Source: Agrococcus terreus (GTDB lineage: Bacteria; Actinomycetota; Actinomycetes; Actinomycetales; Microbacteriaceae). From it: a stretch of 64,000 nt of DNA. The translations under genes were made by a program, and so were the position numbers. Below, piece by piece: positions 34,111 through 42,836 of this stretch. The notes under the pieces were generated by a model that ran no database searches, was not told the origin of the DNA, and saw nothing but the letters and a program-made list of their open reading frames with translations. Where the stretch lies: contig NZ_BMLM01000001.1 of NCBI RefSeq assembly GCF_014645235.1, forward strand, positions 1,302,001 to 1,366,000, read 5' to 3'. The first letter of the stretch is position 1. Each line of letters opens with the position of its first letter.

Positions 34111-35142
34111 GTGGATCTGCCCCTCGTCTGGTTCGCCATCGTCGGACTCATGTTCGTCGCGTACTTCATGCTCGACGGCTTCGACTTCGGCGTCGGCCTC
34201 TCGCTGCCCATCCTCGGCCGCACCGACGGCGAGCGCCGCCGCATCATCAACGCCATCGGGCCCGTCTGGGACCTCAACGAGACGTGGGTGATCGTCGCCG
34301 GCGCCGCCCTCTTCGCCGCGTTCCCCGAGTGGTACGCGACGATGTTCTCGGGCTTCTTCCACGCGCTCGTCGTGCTGCTGCTGGGCCTCATCGTGCGGGC
34401 GGTCTCGTTCGAGTTCCGGCACCAGCGCGACTCCGCCCGCTGGCGCGCGGGCTGGGACGCCTGCATCGTCGCCGGATCCGCCATCCCCGCGGTCATCTGG
34501 GGCGTCGCGTTCGCGAACCTCGCGCAGGGCGTGCCGATGGAGCCGCACCAGGGCGGTGCGCTCGTGACGGGCGGGCTGCTCGCGCTGCTGAGCCCCTACG
34601 CCCTGCTCGGCGGCGCGACCACGCTCGTGCTCTTCCTCGCGCACGGAACGGTGTTCCTGTCGCTCAAGACCGACGGCGAGCTCAAGGCGAGCGCCCACCG
34701 GCTCGCGGGCCGAGCCCTGCTCGGCGCGCTCGTGCTCGCCGCGCTCTTCCTCGGCTGGACGGTCGTGCAGCACCCGTCGCCGCTCGTGGTCGTCCTCGCG
34801 GTGCTCGCGGCGGTGACGCTCGCGGGCGCGTGGCTCGCGAACCGCGCCGAGCGCGACGGCCGCGCGTTCGCGCTCACGGCCGCGACGGTCGCGCTCGCGG
34901 TCGGCACGCTGCTCGCGACGCTCCTCGTGCGCGAAGGCGGCCCGTTCGTGATGCCGGCCTCGAACCCGGCCGGCGACTTCGTGGGCCTCACGGTCGCGAA
35001 CGCGTCGTCGAGCCCGTACACGCTCGAGGTCATGACGTGGGCCGCGGTCTTCTCGTTGCCCGTCATCGCGGCGTACCAGATCTGGACGTACTGGGTGTTC
35101 CGCAAGCGCATCACGGCCGACCACGTCGGGGCGGCGCACTGA
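34111..35142 (+). CDS. cydB: Cytochrome bd oxidase subunit II
   Basis: The second membrane subunit of cytochrome bd, 343 residues. The N-terminal VWFAIVGLMFVAYFMLDGFDFGVGL and GPVWDLNETWVIVAGAALFAAFPEWYA are signature CydB sequence. It starts with GTG 10 bp after cydA and is followed by cydD after a 2-bp gap. Confidence 0.95.
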   Translation: MDLPLVWFAIVGLMFVAYFMLDGFDFGVGLSLPILGRTDGERRRIINAIGPVWDLNETWVIVAGAALFAAFPEWYATMFSGFFHALVVLLLGLIVRAVSFEFRHQRDSARWRAGWDACIVAGSAIPAVIWGVAFANLAQGVPMEPHQGGALVTGGLLALLSPYALLGGATTLVLFLAHGTVFLSLKTDGELKASAHRLAGRALLGALVLAALFLGWTVVQHPSPLVVVLAVLAAVTLAGAWLANRAERDGRAFALTAATVALAVGTLLATLLVREGGPFVMPASNPAGDFVGLTVANASSSPYTLEVMTWAAVFSLPVIAAYQIWTYWVFRKRITADHVGAAH

Positions 35143-35144
35143 CC

Positions 35145-36809
35145 GTGCCCGCCCGCGCGTCGGAGGCCCCGGCGGCCGAGGCTCCCGCGAGCGAGCCGGT
35201 CGCGCCTCCCCGCACGCCGCGCGCGCCGCTCGACCCGAGGCTGCTGCGCCACGCCCGCGCCGTCCGCGGGCACCTGGGCGCGGAGGCGCTCGTCGCGCTC
35301 GTGCAGGCGGTCGCGACCGTGGGCTTCGCCTGGTGGGCCGGGCACGCCATCGCCGGCGTCGTGCAGGGCGCCGACCCTGCCGCGATCGCGCCCGACCTGC
35401 GGGCGGCGGGCGCCGCGGCGCTCGTGCGCGCGGCCTGCGCGTGGCTGTCGGGCTCGATGGCACCGGCCGCCGCGGCGCGGGTGCAGTCGCAGCTGCGCGC
35501 AGCGGCGCTCGCCCGCATCGGCGCCCACGGCAGCCCGGTCGGCGCGGCGGATGCGGCCACGGCGCTCGGGCCCGGGCTCGCGGCGCTCGACGGCTGGTTC
35601 GGGCAGTTCCTGCCGCAGCTCGTGCGCACGGCGGTCGTGACGCCGATCGTCGTCGCGGCGCTGTGGCTGCAGGACGCGTTCAGCGGCATCGCGGTGCTCG
35701 TGTGCCTGCCGCTCATCCCCGTCTTCATGGTGCTCATCGGCATGGCGACCGAGAAGGTGCAGCGAGACCAGTGGACGGCCACGCGGCGCCTCGCGCGCTC
35801 ATGGCTCGACACGCTCGAGGGGCTCGCGACGCTGCGGCTCTACGGGCGCGACCGCCGCGCCGAGCGCCGCGTCGCCGCGCTGAGCGACGAGCACCGCACC
35901 CGCACGATGGCGGTGCTGCGCGTCTCGTTCGTGTCGTCGATGGTGCTCGAGCTCGCCGGCAGCCTCGCGATCGCGCTCGTCGCGGTCTCGGTCGGCGTGC
36001 GGCTCGTGCAGGGTGACATGGCCGTCGCGCTCGCGTTCAGCGTGCTCATCCTCGTGCCCGACGCGTTCCTGCCGATCCGCTCGGTGGGCGCCGCCTTCCA
36101 CGCCTCGACCGAGGGGCTCGAGGCGTCGCGCGCCGTGCTCGACCTGATCGACGCCCCGGACGCGCCCGCGCGGCTGGCGGCGGCAGCCGGATCCGGCCTC
36201 GTCGTCGACGGGCTGGAGGTGCGCCGCGGCGAGCGATGGCTGCCGGCGGTCTCGCTGCGCGCCGCGCCGGGCGAGCTCGTGGCGCTGGCCGGGCCGTCGG
36301 GCGCGGGCAAGACGAGCCTGTTCGCGGCGCTCCTCGGCCTCGCGCCCTCGCGCGGCGCGGCCGGCCTCGACGGAGCGCCGCTCGCCGGCACCGACCTCGC
36401 CTGGGCGCCGCAGGGCGCGTGGGACGCGGTCGTCACCGGCACCGTGCGCGAGAACCTGGCGCTCGGTGCCGCGCAGGCCGACGACGCGGCGCTCGAGGCC
36501 GCGCTCGAGCGGGCGGGCATCGCCGTGCCGCTCGCGGCGCGCCTCGAGCCCGCGACCGGCGGCTCGCTCGGGCTCTCGGGCGGGCAGGCGCAGCGCGTCG
36601 TGCTCGCGCGGGCGCTCCACCGCGCCGCCACCGGGGCGCGCGTGCTGCTCGCCGACGAGCCGACGAGCGCGCTCGACGCCGCGAGCGAGGCGCGCGTGCT
36701 CGCGGGGCTGCGCGCCGCCGCCGACGACGGCGCGATCGTGCTCGTCGCGAGCCACCGCGCCGCGGTGCTCGCGGCCGCCGACCGGGTCGTGCGGGTGGGG
36801 GAGCGATGA
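35145..36809 (+). CDS. cydD: Thiol reductant ABC exporter subunit CydD
   Basis: Half of the heterodimeric ABC exporter that exports cysteine/glutathione-type thiols and is needed for cytochrome bd assembly. It has 554 residues: a membrane domain of six helices, then an ATPase domain with Walker A GPSGAGKTS, signature LGLSGGQAQR and Walker B VLLADEPTSALD. The GTG at 35145 was chosen because it follows the cydB stop by 2 bp; the upstream open frame is a shadow. The first about 25 residues are Pro/Ala/Glu-rich. Confidence 0.92.
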   Translation: MPARASEAPAAEAPASEPVAPPRTPRAPLDPRLLRHARAVRGHLGAEALVALVQAVATVGFAWWAGHAIAGVVQGADPAAIAPDLRAAGAAALVRAACAWLSGSMAPAAAARVQSQLRAAALARIGAHGSPVGAADAATALGPGLAALDGWFGQFLPQLVRTAVVTPIVVAALWLQDAFSGIAVLVCLPLIPVFMVLIGMATEKVQRDQWTATRRLARSWLDTLEGLATLRLYGRDRRAERRVAALSDEHRTRTMAVLRVSFVSSMVLELAGSLAIALVAVSVGVRLVQGDMAVALAFSVLILVPDAFLPIRSVGAAFHASTEGLEASRAVLDLIDAPDAPARLAAAAGSGLVVDGLEVRRGERWLPAVSLRAAPGELVALAGPSGAGKTSLFAALLGLAPSRGAAGLDGAPLAGTDLAWAPQGAWDAVVTGTVRENLALGAAQADDAALEAALERAGIAVPLAARLEPATGGSLGLSGGQAQRVVLARALHRAATGARVLLADEPTSALDAASEARVLAGLRAAADDGAIVLVASHRAAVLAAADRVVRVGER

Positions 36810-38503
36810 GCGCGCACGCGAGCGAGAGGTCGGCCGCGTCCGCGCCGCCGACGGCCGCGCGGCGCACGACCGGCCGCGATGTGCTGCGCTCCCTCGGGCA
36901 GCGGCGCGCGATGGCCGGCGGCATCGCCGCGGCTGCCCTCACGGCGACCCTCGCGATCGCGCTGCTCGGCACGGCCGGCTGGCTGCTCGCCGCCGCCTCC
37001 TCCCAGCCGCCGATCCTCCACCTGCAGCTCGCGATCGTCGGCGTGCGCGCCTTCGCGATCGGCCGCGCCGCGGGCCGCTACCTCGAGCGGCTCGTCTCGC
37101 ACGACGCGGCGTTCCGGATGCTCGGCGCGGCCCGCGGCGCGGCCTTCGCGGCGCTCCGGCCCGTCGCGCCCGTCGGCCTGGGCCGCTCGAGCGAGCTCAT
37201 GCCGCGGCTCGTCGGCGACGTCGACCGCCTGCAGGACCACCCGCTCCGCGTCGTCGGGCCGCTCACGGCGAGCGGCATCGCCGTCGGCCTCGCGATCGCG
37301 ACGGTCACCTGGATCCTGCCCGCCGCGGGGCTGGCGCTGCTCGTCGCGGTGCTCGTGGCGGGCGGCGCCTCGGCGTGGCTCACCCACCGCATCGCCGGCC
37401 GCGCCGATGCGACGCTCGGCCCGCTCCGGTCGCGCCTGGCCGCGATGCTCGTCGATCACGTGCGCGCGCTCGACCTGCTGCGCGCCTACGGCGCCGAGGA
37501 GGGCCGCCGCGCCGAGCTGCTCGCGCTCGACGCGCGCATCGCGCGCAGCGCCCGCCGGCAGGCGATCGCCGCCGGCGCCGGCGGCGGGGTGCTCGCGCTC
37601 GCCGCCGGCGGCAGCGTCGTCGTCGCGACCGCGATCGTCGCGCCCGAGGTCGCGTCGGGCGGGCTCCCGGGCCCGCTCGCGGCCCTCGTGGCGCTCATCG
37701 GGCTCGCCGTGTTCGAGGTGTGGGGCGCCGTGCCGCCGGCCGTCATCGCGTGGCGCGAATCGCGCGCGGCCGCGGAGCGCGTCGCCGAGGCGATGCCGAC
37801 GCCCGAGGCCGCCGCCGCGGTCCCCGCCGAGGCCGGATCCGACGAGGCGCCCGAGGGCGCGCTCGAGCTCGACGGGCTGCAGGCGGCATGGCCGGGCCGC
37901 GGTCCCGCCTTCGCGCCGGTCTCGTTGCGCGCGGAGCCCGGCGAGACCGTCGCGGTCGTCGGCGCCTCCGGGGCGGGCAAGTCGACGCTCGGGATGGCGC
38001 TCGTGCGGCTCCTCGAGTCGACCGGCGGCTACCGGGTCGGCGGCGTCGACGTGCGCGGGATCGCGCCCGACGCGCTCCGCCGCTCGGTGCTGCTCGTCGA
38101 GCAGCGGCCGCACATCTTCGACGAGACGCTCGAGCAGAACCTGCGCTTCGCCCGGCCGGACGCGACCGCCGACGAGCTGTGGGCGGTGCTCGTCCGCGTC
38201 GGCCTCGACGCCTGGGCCCGCGAGCGCGACGGCCTCGACACGCAGCTCGGCGAGCGCGGCGGGCTCGTCTCGGGCGGGCAGGCGCAGCGCATCGCGCTCG
38301 CCCGCGCGCTGCTCGCGGATGCCCGCATCCTCGTGCTCGACGAGCCCACCGCCTCCGTCGACCGCGAGCTCGCCGAGCCGCTGCTGCGCGAGATCCTCGC
38401 GGCGGCCGCGGGCGAGGGGCGCATCGTGCTCGCCATCGGCCACATGCCGCTGCCCGCGGGGCTCGCGCACCGCGCGCTCCGCGTGGAGGCGGCCGGCGCC
38501 TGA
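36806..38503 (+). CDS. cydC: Thiol reductant ABC exporter subunit CydC
   Basis: Partner half-transporter of CydD, 565 residues. Its membrane domain ends near residue 320. The ATPase domain has Walker A GASGAGKST, signature LVSGGQAQR, Walker B ILVLDEPTAS and the H-loop in AIGHMP. The ATG overlaps the cydD stop by 4 bp. In many actinobacteria cydD and cydC are fused; here they are separate. Confidence 0.92.
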   Translation: MSAHASERSAASAPPTAARRTTGRDVLRSLGQRRAMAGGIAAAALTATLAIALLGTAGWLLAAASSQPPILHLQLAIVGVRAFAIGRAAGRYLERLVSHDAAFRMLGAARGAAFAALRPVAPVGLGRSSELMPRLVGDVDRLQDHPLRVVGPLTASGIAVGLAIATVTWILPAAGLALLVAVLVAGGASAWLTHRIAGRADATLGPLRSRLAAMLVDHVRALDLLRAYGAEEGRRAELLALDARIARSARRQAIAAGAGGGVLALAAGGSVVVATAIVAPEVASGGLPGPLAALVALIGLAVFEVWGAVPPAVIAWRESRAAAERVAEAMPTPEAAAAVPAEAGSDEAPEGALELDGLQAAWPGRGPAFAPVSLRAEPGETVAVVGASGAGKSTLGMALVRLLESTGGYRVGGVDVRGIAPDALRRSVLLVEQRPHIFDETLEQNLRFARPDATADELWAVLVRVGLDAWARERDGLDTQLGERGGLVSGGQAQRIALARALLADARILVLDEPTASVDRELAEPLLREILAAAAGEGRIVLAIGHMPLPAGLAHRALRVEAAGA

Positions 38504-38533
38504 GACCGGGACGCGCCCGGCCCGTCCTCGCGC

Positions 38534-39271
38534 TCAGGCGCGGCGGTCGCCGTCGGCCGGCGTCGACGGCGTGCGCGCGATCGCGTCGGTCGCGCTCGCG
38601 CCGCTGCCGCCCGCGGCATCCGGCTCGTCGTCGGCCATGTGCCGCGCCTCGAGGCGCGTGAGCAGCCGCTTCACGAGGTAGACCGCGAGCACGAAGACGA
38701 GGATGACCGCGACCATCACGTAGCCGGCGCCGTGGAGGCGCTCGGAGAGCTCGCGGTAGGTGCCGCCGGCGAGCCAGCCGGCGGTCGCGTAGGCGGTGCC
38801 CCAGAGGAGGCAGGCGGGGATCGTCCACGCGAGGAAGCGCCGGTACGGCATGCGCGACGCGCCCGCGATGAGCGGCACGAGGGAGTGCGCCACCGGCAGG
38901 AAGCGCGAGAGGAAGATGGCGATGCCCCCGCGGCGCGAGAGATAGCGCTCGGTGCGGGCCCAGCGGAGCGCCGCCCTCGGCCAGCGCCTGCCGAGGTACC
39001 GCTCGATCCACGGGCCCAGCCAGCGCCCGATGGCGAAGCCGATGCTCTCGCCCGCGATCGCGCCGGCGAGCGTCGCGCCGATGAGCCCGAGCCACCACTG
39101 CCACTCCTCGATGGCGAGCGCTGCGACGATCACGATCGTGTCGCCCGGCACCACGAGGCCCAGCAGCACGCTCGTCTCGAGCAGCATCGCGAGGCCTGCG
39201 AGCAGGGTGCGCAGGAGCGGGTCGATGCCGCCGACGGTGTCGAGGAGGACGTCGATCCACTGGTCGATCAC
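38534..39271 (-). CDS. DedA family membrane protein
   Basis: A 245-residue DedA/VTT-family membrane protein. Diagnostic blocks are the re-entrant ETSVLLGLVVPGDTIVIVAAL, GESIGFAIGRWLGPW, and IFLSRFLPVAHSLVPLIAGASRMPYRRFL with its conserved arginines. The tail after the last helix is hydrophilic. The GTG start overlaps the pabC stop by 4 bp, an odd functional pairing. It converges with cydC across 30 bp. Confidence 0.9.
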   Translation of the reverse strand: MIDQWIDVLLDTVGGIDPLLRTLLAGLAMLLETSVLLGLVVPGDTIVIVAALAIEEWQWWLGLIGATLAGAIAGESIGFAIGRWLGPWIERYLGRRWPRAALRWARTERYLSRRGGIAIFLSRFLPVAHSLVPLIAGASRMPYRRFLAWTIPACLLWGTAYATAGWLAGGTYRELSERLHGAGYVMVAVILVFVLAVYLVKRLLTRLEARHMADDEPDAAGGSGASATDAIARTPSTPADGDRRA

Positions 39272-40128
39272 CGCGCGGCCCCGATCGGTCGCGTGCGGAG
39301 GCCGTCGAGCCGCGCCCGCCAGGCGGCGGCGCGCGTGGGGGCGGCGAGCGTCGGACCGCCGTGCCAGCGGCCGATGGCGCGGATGCCGCGGAGCGCGTTC
39401 GCGAGCCACACCTCGCAGCCCTCGAGGTCGGCGGGCGCGGCGGCGGCCTCCACGACGGGCGTGCCGTCGAGCCGCGCGAGCTCGGCGAGCACGGCCGCGG
39501 TCACGGAGGGCAGCCGCACGACGTCGGCCGGCGGCACGTGCAGCACGCCGTCGCGCCACCACAACAGCGCCGACCACGCGCCCTCGGCGAGCCGTCCGCC
39601 AGGCGCGAGCACGGGCTCCACGGGCGCGCCGACCCGCTCGGACTCCTCGCGCTGGAGGGCGGCGAGCGCGAGCAGATCGGGCCCCTTCGTCAGCGGATGC
39701 GCACGCGGGTCGCCGGCGGCCGTCACGACGTCGACCGAGTCCTGCACGGGCGGCGCGGGACGGATCCGGAGGCGGATGCCGCCCGGCGTCAGGTCGACGC
39801 GCGGCGACCAGCGCCCCGCGGGCACGAGCGCCGTCGAGGCGCGCACGGCTGCCCGGGCGTCGAGCGCGTCGCCGCCGGCCGCGTCGACCGAGCCGGCGAA
39901 GCGCTGCGCGTGGCGGTCGAGCGCGAGCACCCGCCCGTCGACGACGAGCCAGGAGTCGGCGACGAGCGTGGCGGCGTCGATGTCGGCGGCAGTCGGCTCG
40001 GCGTCATCGCTCTCCGCGGCGGCGTCGTCGACCGGCTCGAGCGCCGAGCCCGTCCACGCCCACGCGGCGGCCTGCGGTGGCGCCCCGGCGGCGGCGCCGT
40101 CGGCGGTCGGTCGGGCGGGCGCGCTCAT
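39268..40128 (-). CDS. pabC: Class IV aminotransferase, probable 4-amino-4-deoxychorismate lyase
   Basis: A PLP enzyme of the class IV (branched-chain/ADC lyase) fold, 286 residues. It would release pyruvate from aminodeoxychorismate to make p-aminobenzoate for folate. The Schiff-base Lys is in PLTKGPDLLALAAL, and EVWLANALRGIRAIGRW matches the ADC-lyase end. Its position opposite pabB, 12 bp away, supports the assignment. The N-terminal about 45 residues are Ala/Asp/Glu-rich and probably disordered. It is leaderless (TACGCT, 7 nt, ATG). Confidence 0.85.
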   Translation of the reverse strand: MSAPARPTADGAAAGAPPQAAAWAWTGSALEPVDDAAAESDDAEPTAADIDAATLVADSWLVVDGRVLALDRHAQRFAGSVDAAGGDALDARAAVRASTALVPAGRWSPRVDLTPGGIRLRIRPAPPVQDSVDVVTAAGDPRAHPLTKGPDLLALAALQREESERVGAPVEPVLAPGGRLAEGAWSALLWWRDGVLHVPPADVVRLPSVTAAVLAELARLDGTPVVEAAAAPADLEGCEVWLANALRGIRAIGRWHGGPTLAAPTRAAAWRARLDGLRTRPIGAAR

Positions 40129-40143
40129 AGGATCGAGCGTATG
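40126..40143. promoter_or_regulatory. Interlocked divergent leaderless promoters of pabC and pabB
   Basis: Only 12 bp separate the two start codons. TAGGAT (40128-40133) ends 7 nt before the pabB ATG, and its first base is the last base of the pabC ATG. On the minus strand TACGCT (40136-40141) ends 7 nt before the pabC ATG, and its first base pairs with the A of the pabB ATG. Confidence 0.6.
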
Positions 40144-41481
40144 CCAGCCTCATCGGCGCCGCTCCTGCCGCACCTCGGCGCCCGCTGGGCGGCCGAGGTC
40201 GCGACGACGCCCGAGGCCGCGTTCGCGGCGCTCGAGGCGGGCGGCGGCGACGTCGTGTGGCTCGACTCGTCGTCCGAGGGCTCGCACGTGGTCGGCGTCG
40301 GCTCGCACCGGCTCGTGGTGCGCGACGGCGCCGCGGCGCTCGACGGCCGCCCGGTCGACGGCGACGCGGTCGCCGCGCTCGAGGCCGCCCGAGCCGCCCT
40401 GCCGGGCGCATGGGTCGGCTGGTTCGGCTTCGAGGCGGGCGTGCGGATGCTGGGGCTCGACCCGGTCGGGCCGGCGCGGTTCCCCGAGGCGGCCTGGCTG
40501 CTGCTCGACCGCTGGGTCGTGCTCGCCGACGGGCGCGCGCAGCTGCAGTCGCGCTTCGGCGAGGCGTGGTCGCTGCCCGCGGCGGCCGCGCCGCGCACCG
40601 CATCCGAGCTCGGCCGTCCCGAGCCCGCCTCCCTGGAGCCGTCCCGACTCGACCCGGCGCTGCTCGCCTGGCGCGACGACGACGCCGGCTACGCCGCGAA
40701 GGTCGACCGCTGCCGCGCGCTCATCCGCGACGGCCACTCCTACGTGCTGTGCCTCACGACCGCGATCGAGGCGCCGCCGATCGACCCCGTCGCGACCCAC
40801 GCGCGCCTCCGCGCCGCGAGCCCCGTGCACCACGGCGGGCTGCTGCGGATCGCGGGCACGACGCTCTCGAGCGCGAGCCCGGAGACGTTCCTGCGGGTCG
40901 ATGGCGGCGTCGCGATCACGCGCCCCATCAAGGGCACGCGCCGCCGCGGCGCCGGCCACGTCGCGGGCGATGACGCGGCGCTCGCCCGCGAGCTGCACGA
41001 GAGCGAGAAGGAGCGCGCCGAGAACGTCATGATCGTCGACCTCTGCCGCAACGACCTGCAGCGCGTGTGCGAGCCGGGCTCGGTCGCGGTCACGAGCCTG
41101 CTCGCGGTCGAGTCGTACCCGACGGTGCACCAGCTCGTCTCGACCGTCGAGGGGCGCCTGCTGCCGGGCCGGGGCCCGCTCGACGCCGTGCGCTCGCTCT
41201 TCCCGGCGGGGTCGATGACGGGCGCGCCGAAGCGCCGCACGGTCGAGCTGCTCGCCGAGCTCGAGGGCGCGCCGCGCGGCGTGTACTCGGGATGCTTCGG
41301 CGTCGTCGCGGGGGAGACCTGCCAGCTCGCGATGGTCATCCGGAGCGTCGTCGCGGATGCGGACGGCGCCCACATCGGCGTCGGTGGCGGCATCACCGCG
41401 CTGTCGGAGCCGGCCGCCGAGGTCGAGGAGCTGCACGTGAAGGCGGCCGCGCTCATCGCGTCCCTCGTCCCCGCCTCCTGA
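40141..41481 (+). CDS. pabB: Aminodeoxychorismate synthase component I
   Basis: Converts chorismate plus ammonia to 4-amino-4-deoxychorismate for folate synthesis. The 446-residue protein has the chorismate-binding domain with SYVLCLTTAIE, ASPETFLRV, the PIKGTRRRG motif (its Lys distinguishes ADC synthase from anthranilate synthase), HESEKERAENVMIVDLCRNDL, SLFPAGSMTGAPKRR and RGVYSGCFG. No fused glutamine amidotransferase is present, so a separate PabA is needed. It ends 2 bp from the convergent ArsR gene. Confidence 0.92.
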   Translation: MPASSAPLLPHLGARWAAEVATTPEAAFAALEAGGGDVVWLDSSSEGSHVVGVGSHRLVVRDGAAALDGRPVDGDAVAALEAARAALPGAWVGWFGFEAGVRMLGLDPVGPARFPEAAWLLLDRWVVLADGRAQLQSRFGEAWSLPAAAAPRTASELGRPEPASLEPSRLDPALLAWRDDDAGYAAKVDRCRALIRDGHSYVLCLTTAIEAPPIDPVATHARLRAASPVHHGGLLRIAGTTLSSASPETFLRVDGGVAITRPIKGTRRRGAGHVAGDDAALARELHESEKERAENVMIVDLCRNDLQRVCEPGSVAVTSLLAVESYPTVHQLVSTVEGRLLPGRGPLDAVRSLFPAGSMTGAPKRRTVELLAELEGAPRGVYSGCFGVVAGETCQLAMVIRSVVADADGAHIGVGGGITALSEPAAEVEELHVKAAALIASLVPAS

Positions 41482-41483
41482 GC

Positions 41484-41810
41484 TCAGCTGCGGGGGTCGG
41501 CCTCCGCGATCGCCGCGATGCGCGCCAAGCGGGCGTCCCAGCCCCGGCCGATGGCGTCGAGCCGGTCGGCGAGCGCCGAGAGGCTCGCGCCGAGCGCCCG
41601 GTAGCGCACGGCCCGGCCGTCGCGCTCGGCCGCGACGAGCCCGGCCTGCTCGAGCACCGCGAGGTGCTTCGCGATCGCCTGCCGCGACACGGGCAGCTCG
41701 CGCGCGAGGTCGCTCGCCGACCGCGGGCTTGCGCCCAGCAGGCCCAGGATCGCCCAGCGCGTGTCGTCGGCGAGCGCGGCGAGCTGCGCGACGGGCGCCG
41801 GCGCGCTCAC
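41484..41810 (-). CDS. ArsR-family winged-helix transcriptional regulator
   Basis: A 108-residue regulator: QLAALADDTRWAILGLLGASPRSASDLARELPVSRQAIAKHLAVLEQAGLVAAERDGRAVRYRA. It lacks ArsR metal-site cysteines, as is usual for the subgroup paired with SRPBCC proteins. The GTG overlaps the stop of the upstream SRPBCC gene by 4 bp, so regulator and target form one operon. Autorepression through the palindromes at 42766-42830 is likely. Confidence 0.9.
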   Translation of the reverse strand: MSAPAPVAQLAALADDTRWAILGLLGASPRSASDLARELPVSRQAIAKHLAVLEQAGLVAAERDGRAVRYRALGASLSALADRLDAIGRGWDARLARIAAIAEADPRS

Positions 41811-42757
41811 CGCGCCGCCGCCGCGTCGATGCGGCCGGCCGCCGCATCCAGCACGTGCCGCCGCAGCCCGTCGAGCACGAGCTCCCAGCCGCGCGCGTTC
41901 TGCTGCATGCGGTCGCCGCGGCCCTCCTCGGGGGTGCGCAGCCATCCCCACTCGACCACCGTCACGCGCGTGCCGCGCGGCGAGGGCTCGAGGTCGAAGC
42001 GCACGTCCGCCGCGGTCGGCCCCGGCTCCGCCTCGCCCAGCTCGCCCCAGCGGAACGCGAGCGTGCGCGGCGCATCCGCGATCCGGATCGCGAGCGGGAA
42101 CGTCTGCCCCTCCCAGGCGAACGTGCCCGTGACGCCCGCCCGCATGCCGCCGGGGAAGTCGGCTGGATGCCCCCACCACGCCTCGATCGCGTCGGGATCG
42201 GTGAGGTGCGCCCACACCTCCTCGGGCGCGGCCTCGACCTCGAGCGTGCGGGCGATCGTGCCCGCGACCGGGTCGACGGTCGAGGCCATCCAGTGCCGCG
42301 CGATCGAGCCGAGCAGCTCGTCGAGCTCGGAGGTCCAGCCGCGCCGGTTGTCCTCGAGGGCCGCGCGCCGGGCGGCGGCGTCCTCGATGCGCTCGAAGCC
42401 GACCTCGACGACGGTGAGCCGCGTCACGTCGCCGTCGCGCACGAGCTCGAACGACGCGGTGGTGGAGTTGTCGGGCCGGATCGGCTCGCCCGGCACGCCC
42501 CAGGTGAACGCGAAGGCGCTCGGACGCTCGTGCCGGTCGATCCGCACGGGGTAGAGGCCCGCGTCGCTCCAGCCGAAGGTGCCGGTGGCGCCCGCGTGCA
42601 CGCCGTCCGGGAAGTCGGCGGTCTCGCCGAACCACTCCGCCATGCGGGCGGGCTCCGTGAGCGCCTCCCAGACGGCGAAGATCGGCGCCCGCACCTCGAT
42701 CGTGCGCGTCACGCGCATCGCCTGCTCGTCGATGGATGCCGCTGCCTCGTGGACCAC
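41807..42757 (-). CDS. Protein with two tandem SRPBCC (AHSA1-type) domains
   Basis: A 316-residue protein carrying two START/Bet-v1-like ligand-binding domains in one chain. The repeats are alike: VTRTIEVRAPIFAVWEALTE...WFGETADFPDG and IARTLEVEAAPEEVWAHLTD...WWGHPADFPGG. Such domains bind hydrophobic ligands; the AHSA1 branch is commonly paired with ArsR regulators. The frame begins at a TTG inside the operator, but the GTG at 42757 with AGGAGG 5 nt upstream is the better start. Confidence 0.85.
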   Translation of the reverse strand: MVHEAAASIDEQAMRVTRTIEVRAPIFAVWEALTEPARMAEWFGETADFPDGVHAGATGTFGWSDAGLYPVRIDRHERPSAFAFTWGVPGEPIRPDNSTTASFELVRDGDVTRLTVVEVGFERIEDAAARRAALEDNRRGWTSELDELLGSIARHWMASTVDPVAGTIARTLEVEAAPEEVWAHLTDPDAIEAWWGHPADFPGGMRAGVTGTFAWEGQTFPLAIRIADAPRTLAFRWGELGEAEPGPTAADVRFDLEPSPRGTRVTVVEWGWLRTPEEGRGDRMQQNARGWELVLDGLRRHVLDAAAGRIDAAAAR

Positions 42758-42765
42758 GTCCGCCT

Positions 42766-42787
42766 CCTGCAATCGTCGGGTTGCAGG
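42766..42787 (-). promoter_or_regulatory. ArsR-type operator 1 (start-site proximal)
   Basis: CCTGCAA-8 nt-TTGCAGG, a dyad with perfect 7-bp arms, spans the predicted transcription start (about 42783, from TACCGT at 42790-42795) and the leader of the SRPBCC-ArsR operon. Its inner bases include the GCAACCC half-site shared with operator 2. Confidence 0.6.
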
Positions 42788-42814
42788 ACACGGTAGGCCG
42801 TGCAGTGTCGATCC

Positions 42815-42830
42815 GCAACCCTAGGGTTGC
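42815..42830 (-). promoter_or_regulatory. ArsR-type operator 2 (at the -35)
   Basis: GCAACCCTAGGGTTGC is a perfect 16-bp palindrome, about 28 bp upstream of operator 1 and over the expected -35 of the SRPBCC-ArsR promoter. Together the two sites bracket the -10. Confidence 0.65.
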
Positions 42831-42836
42831 AGGAGG

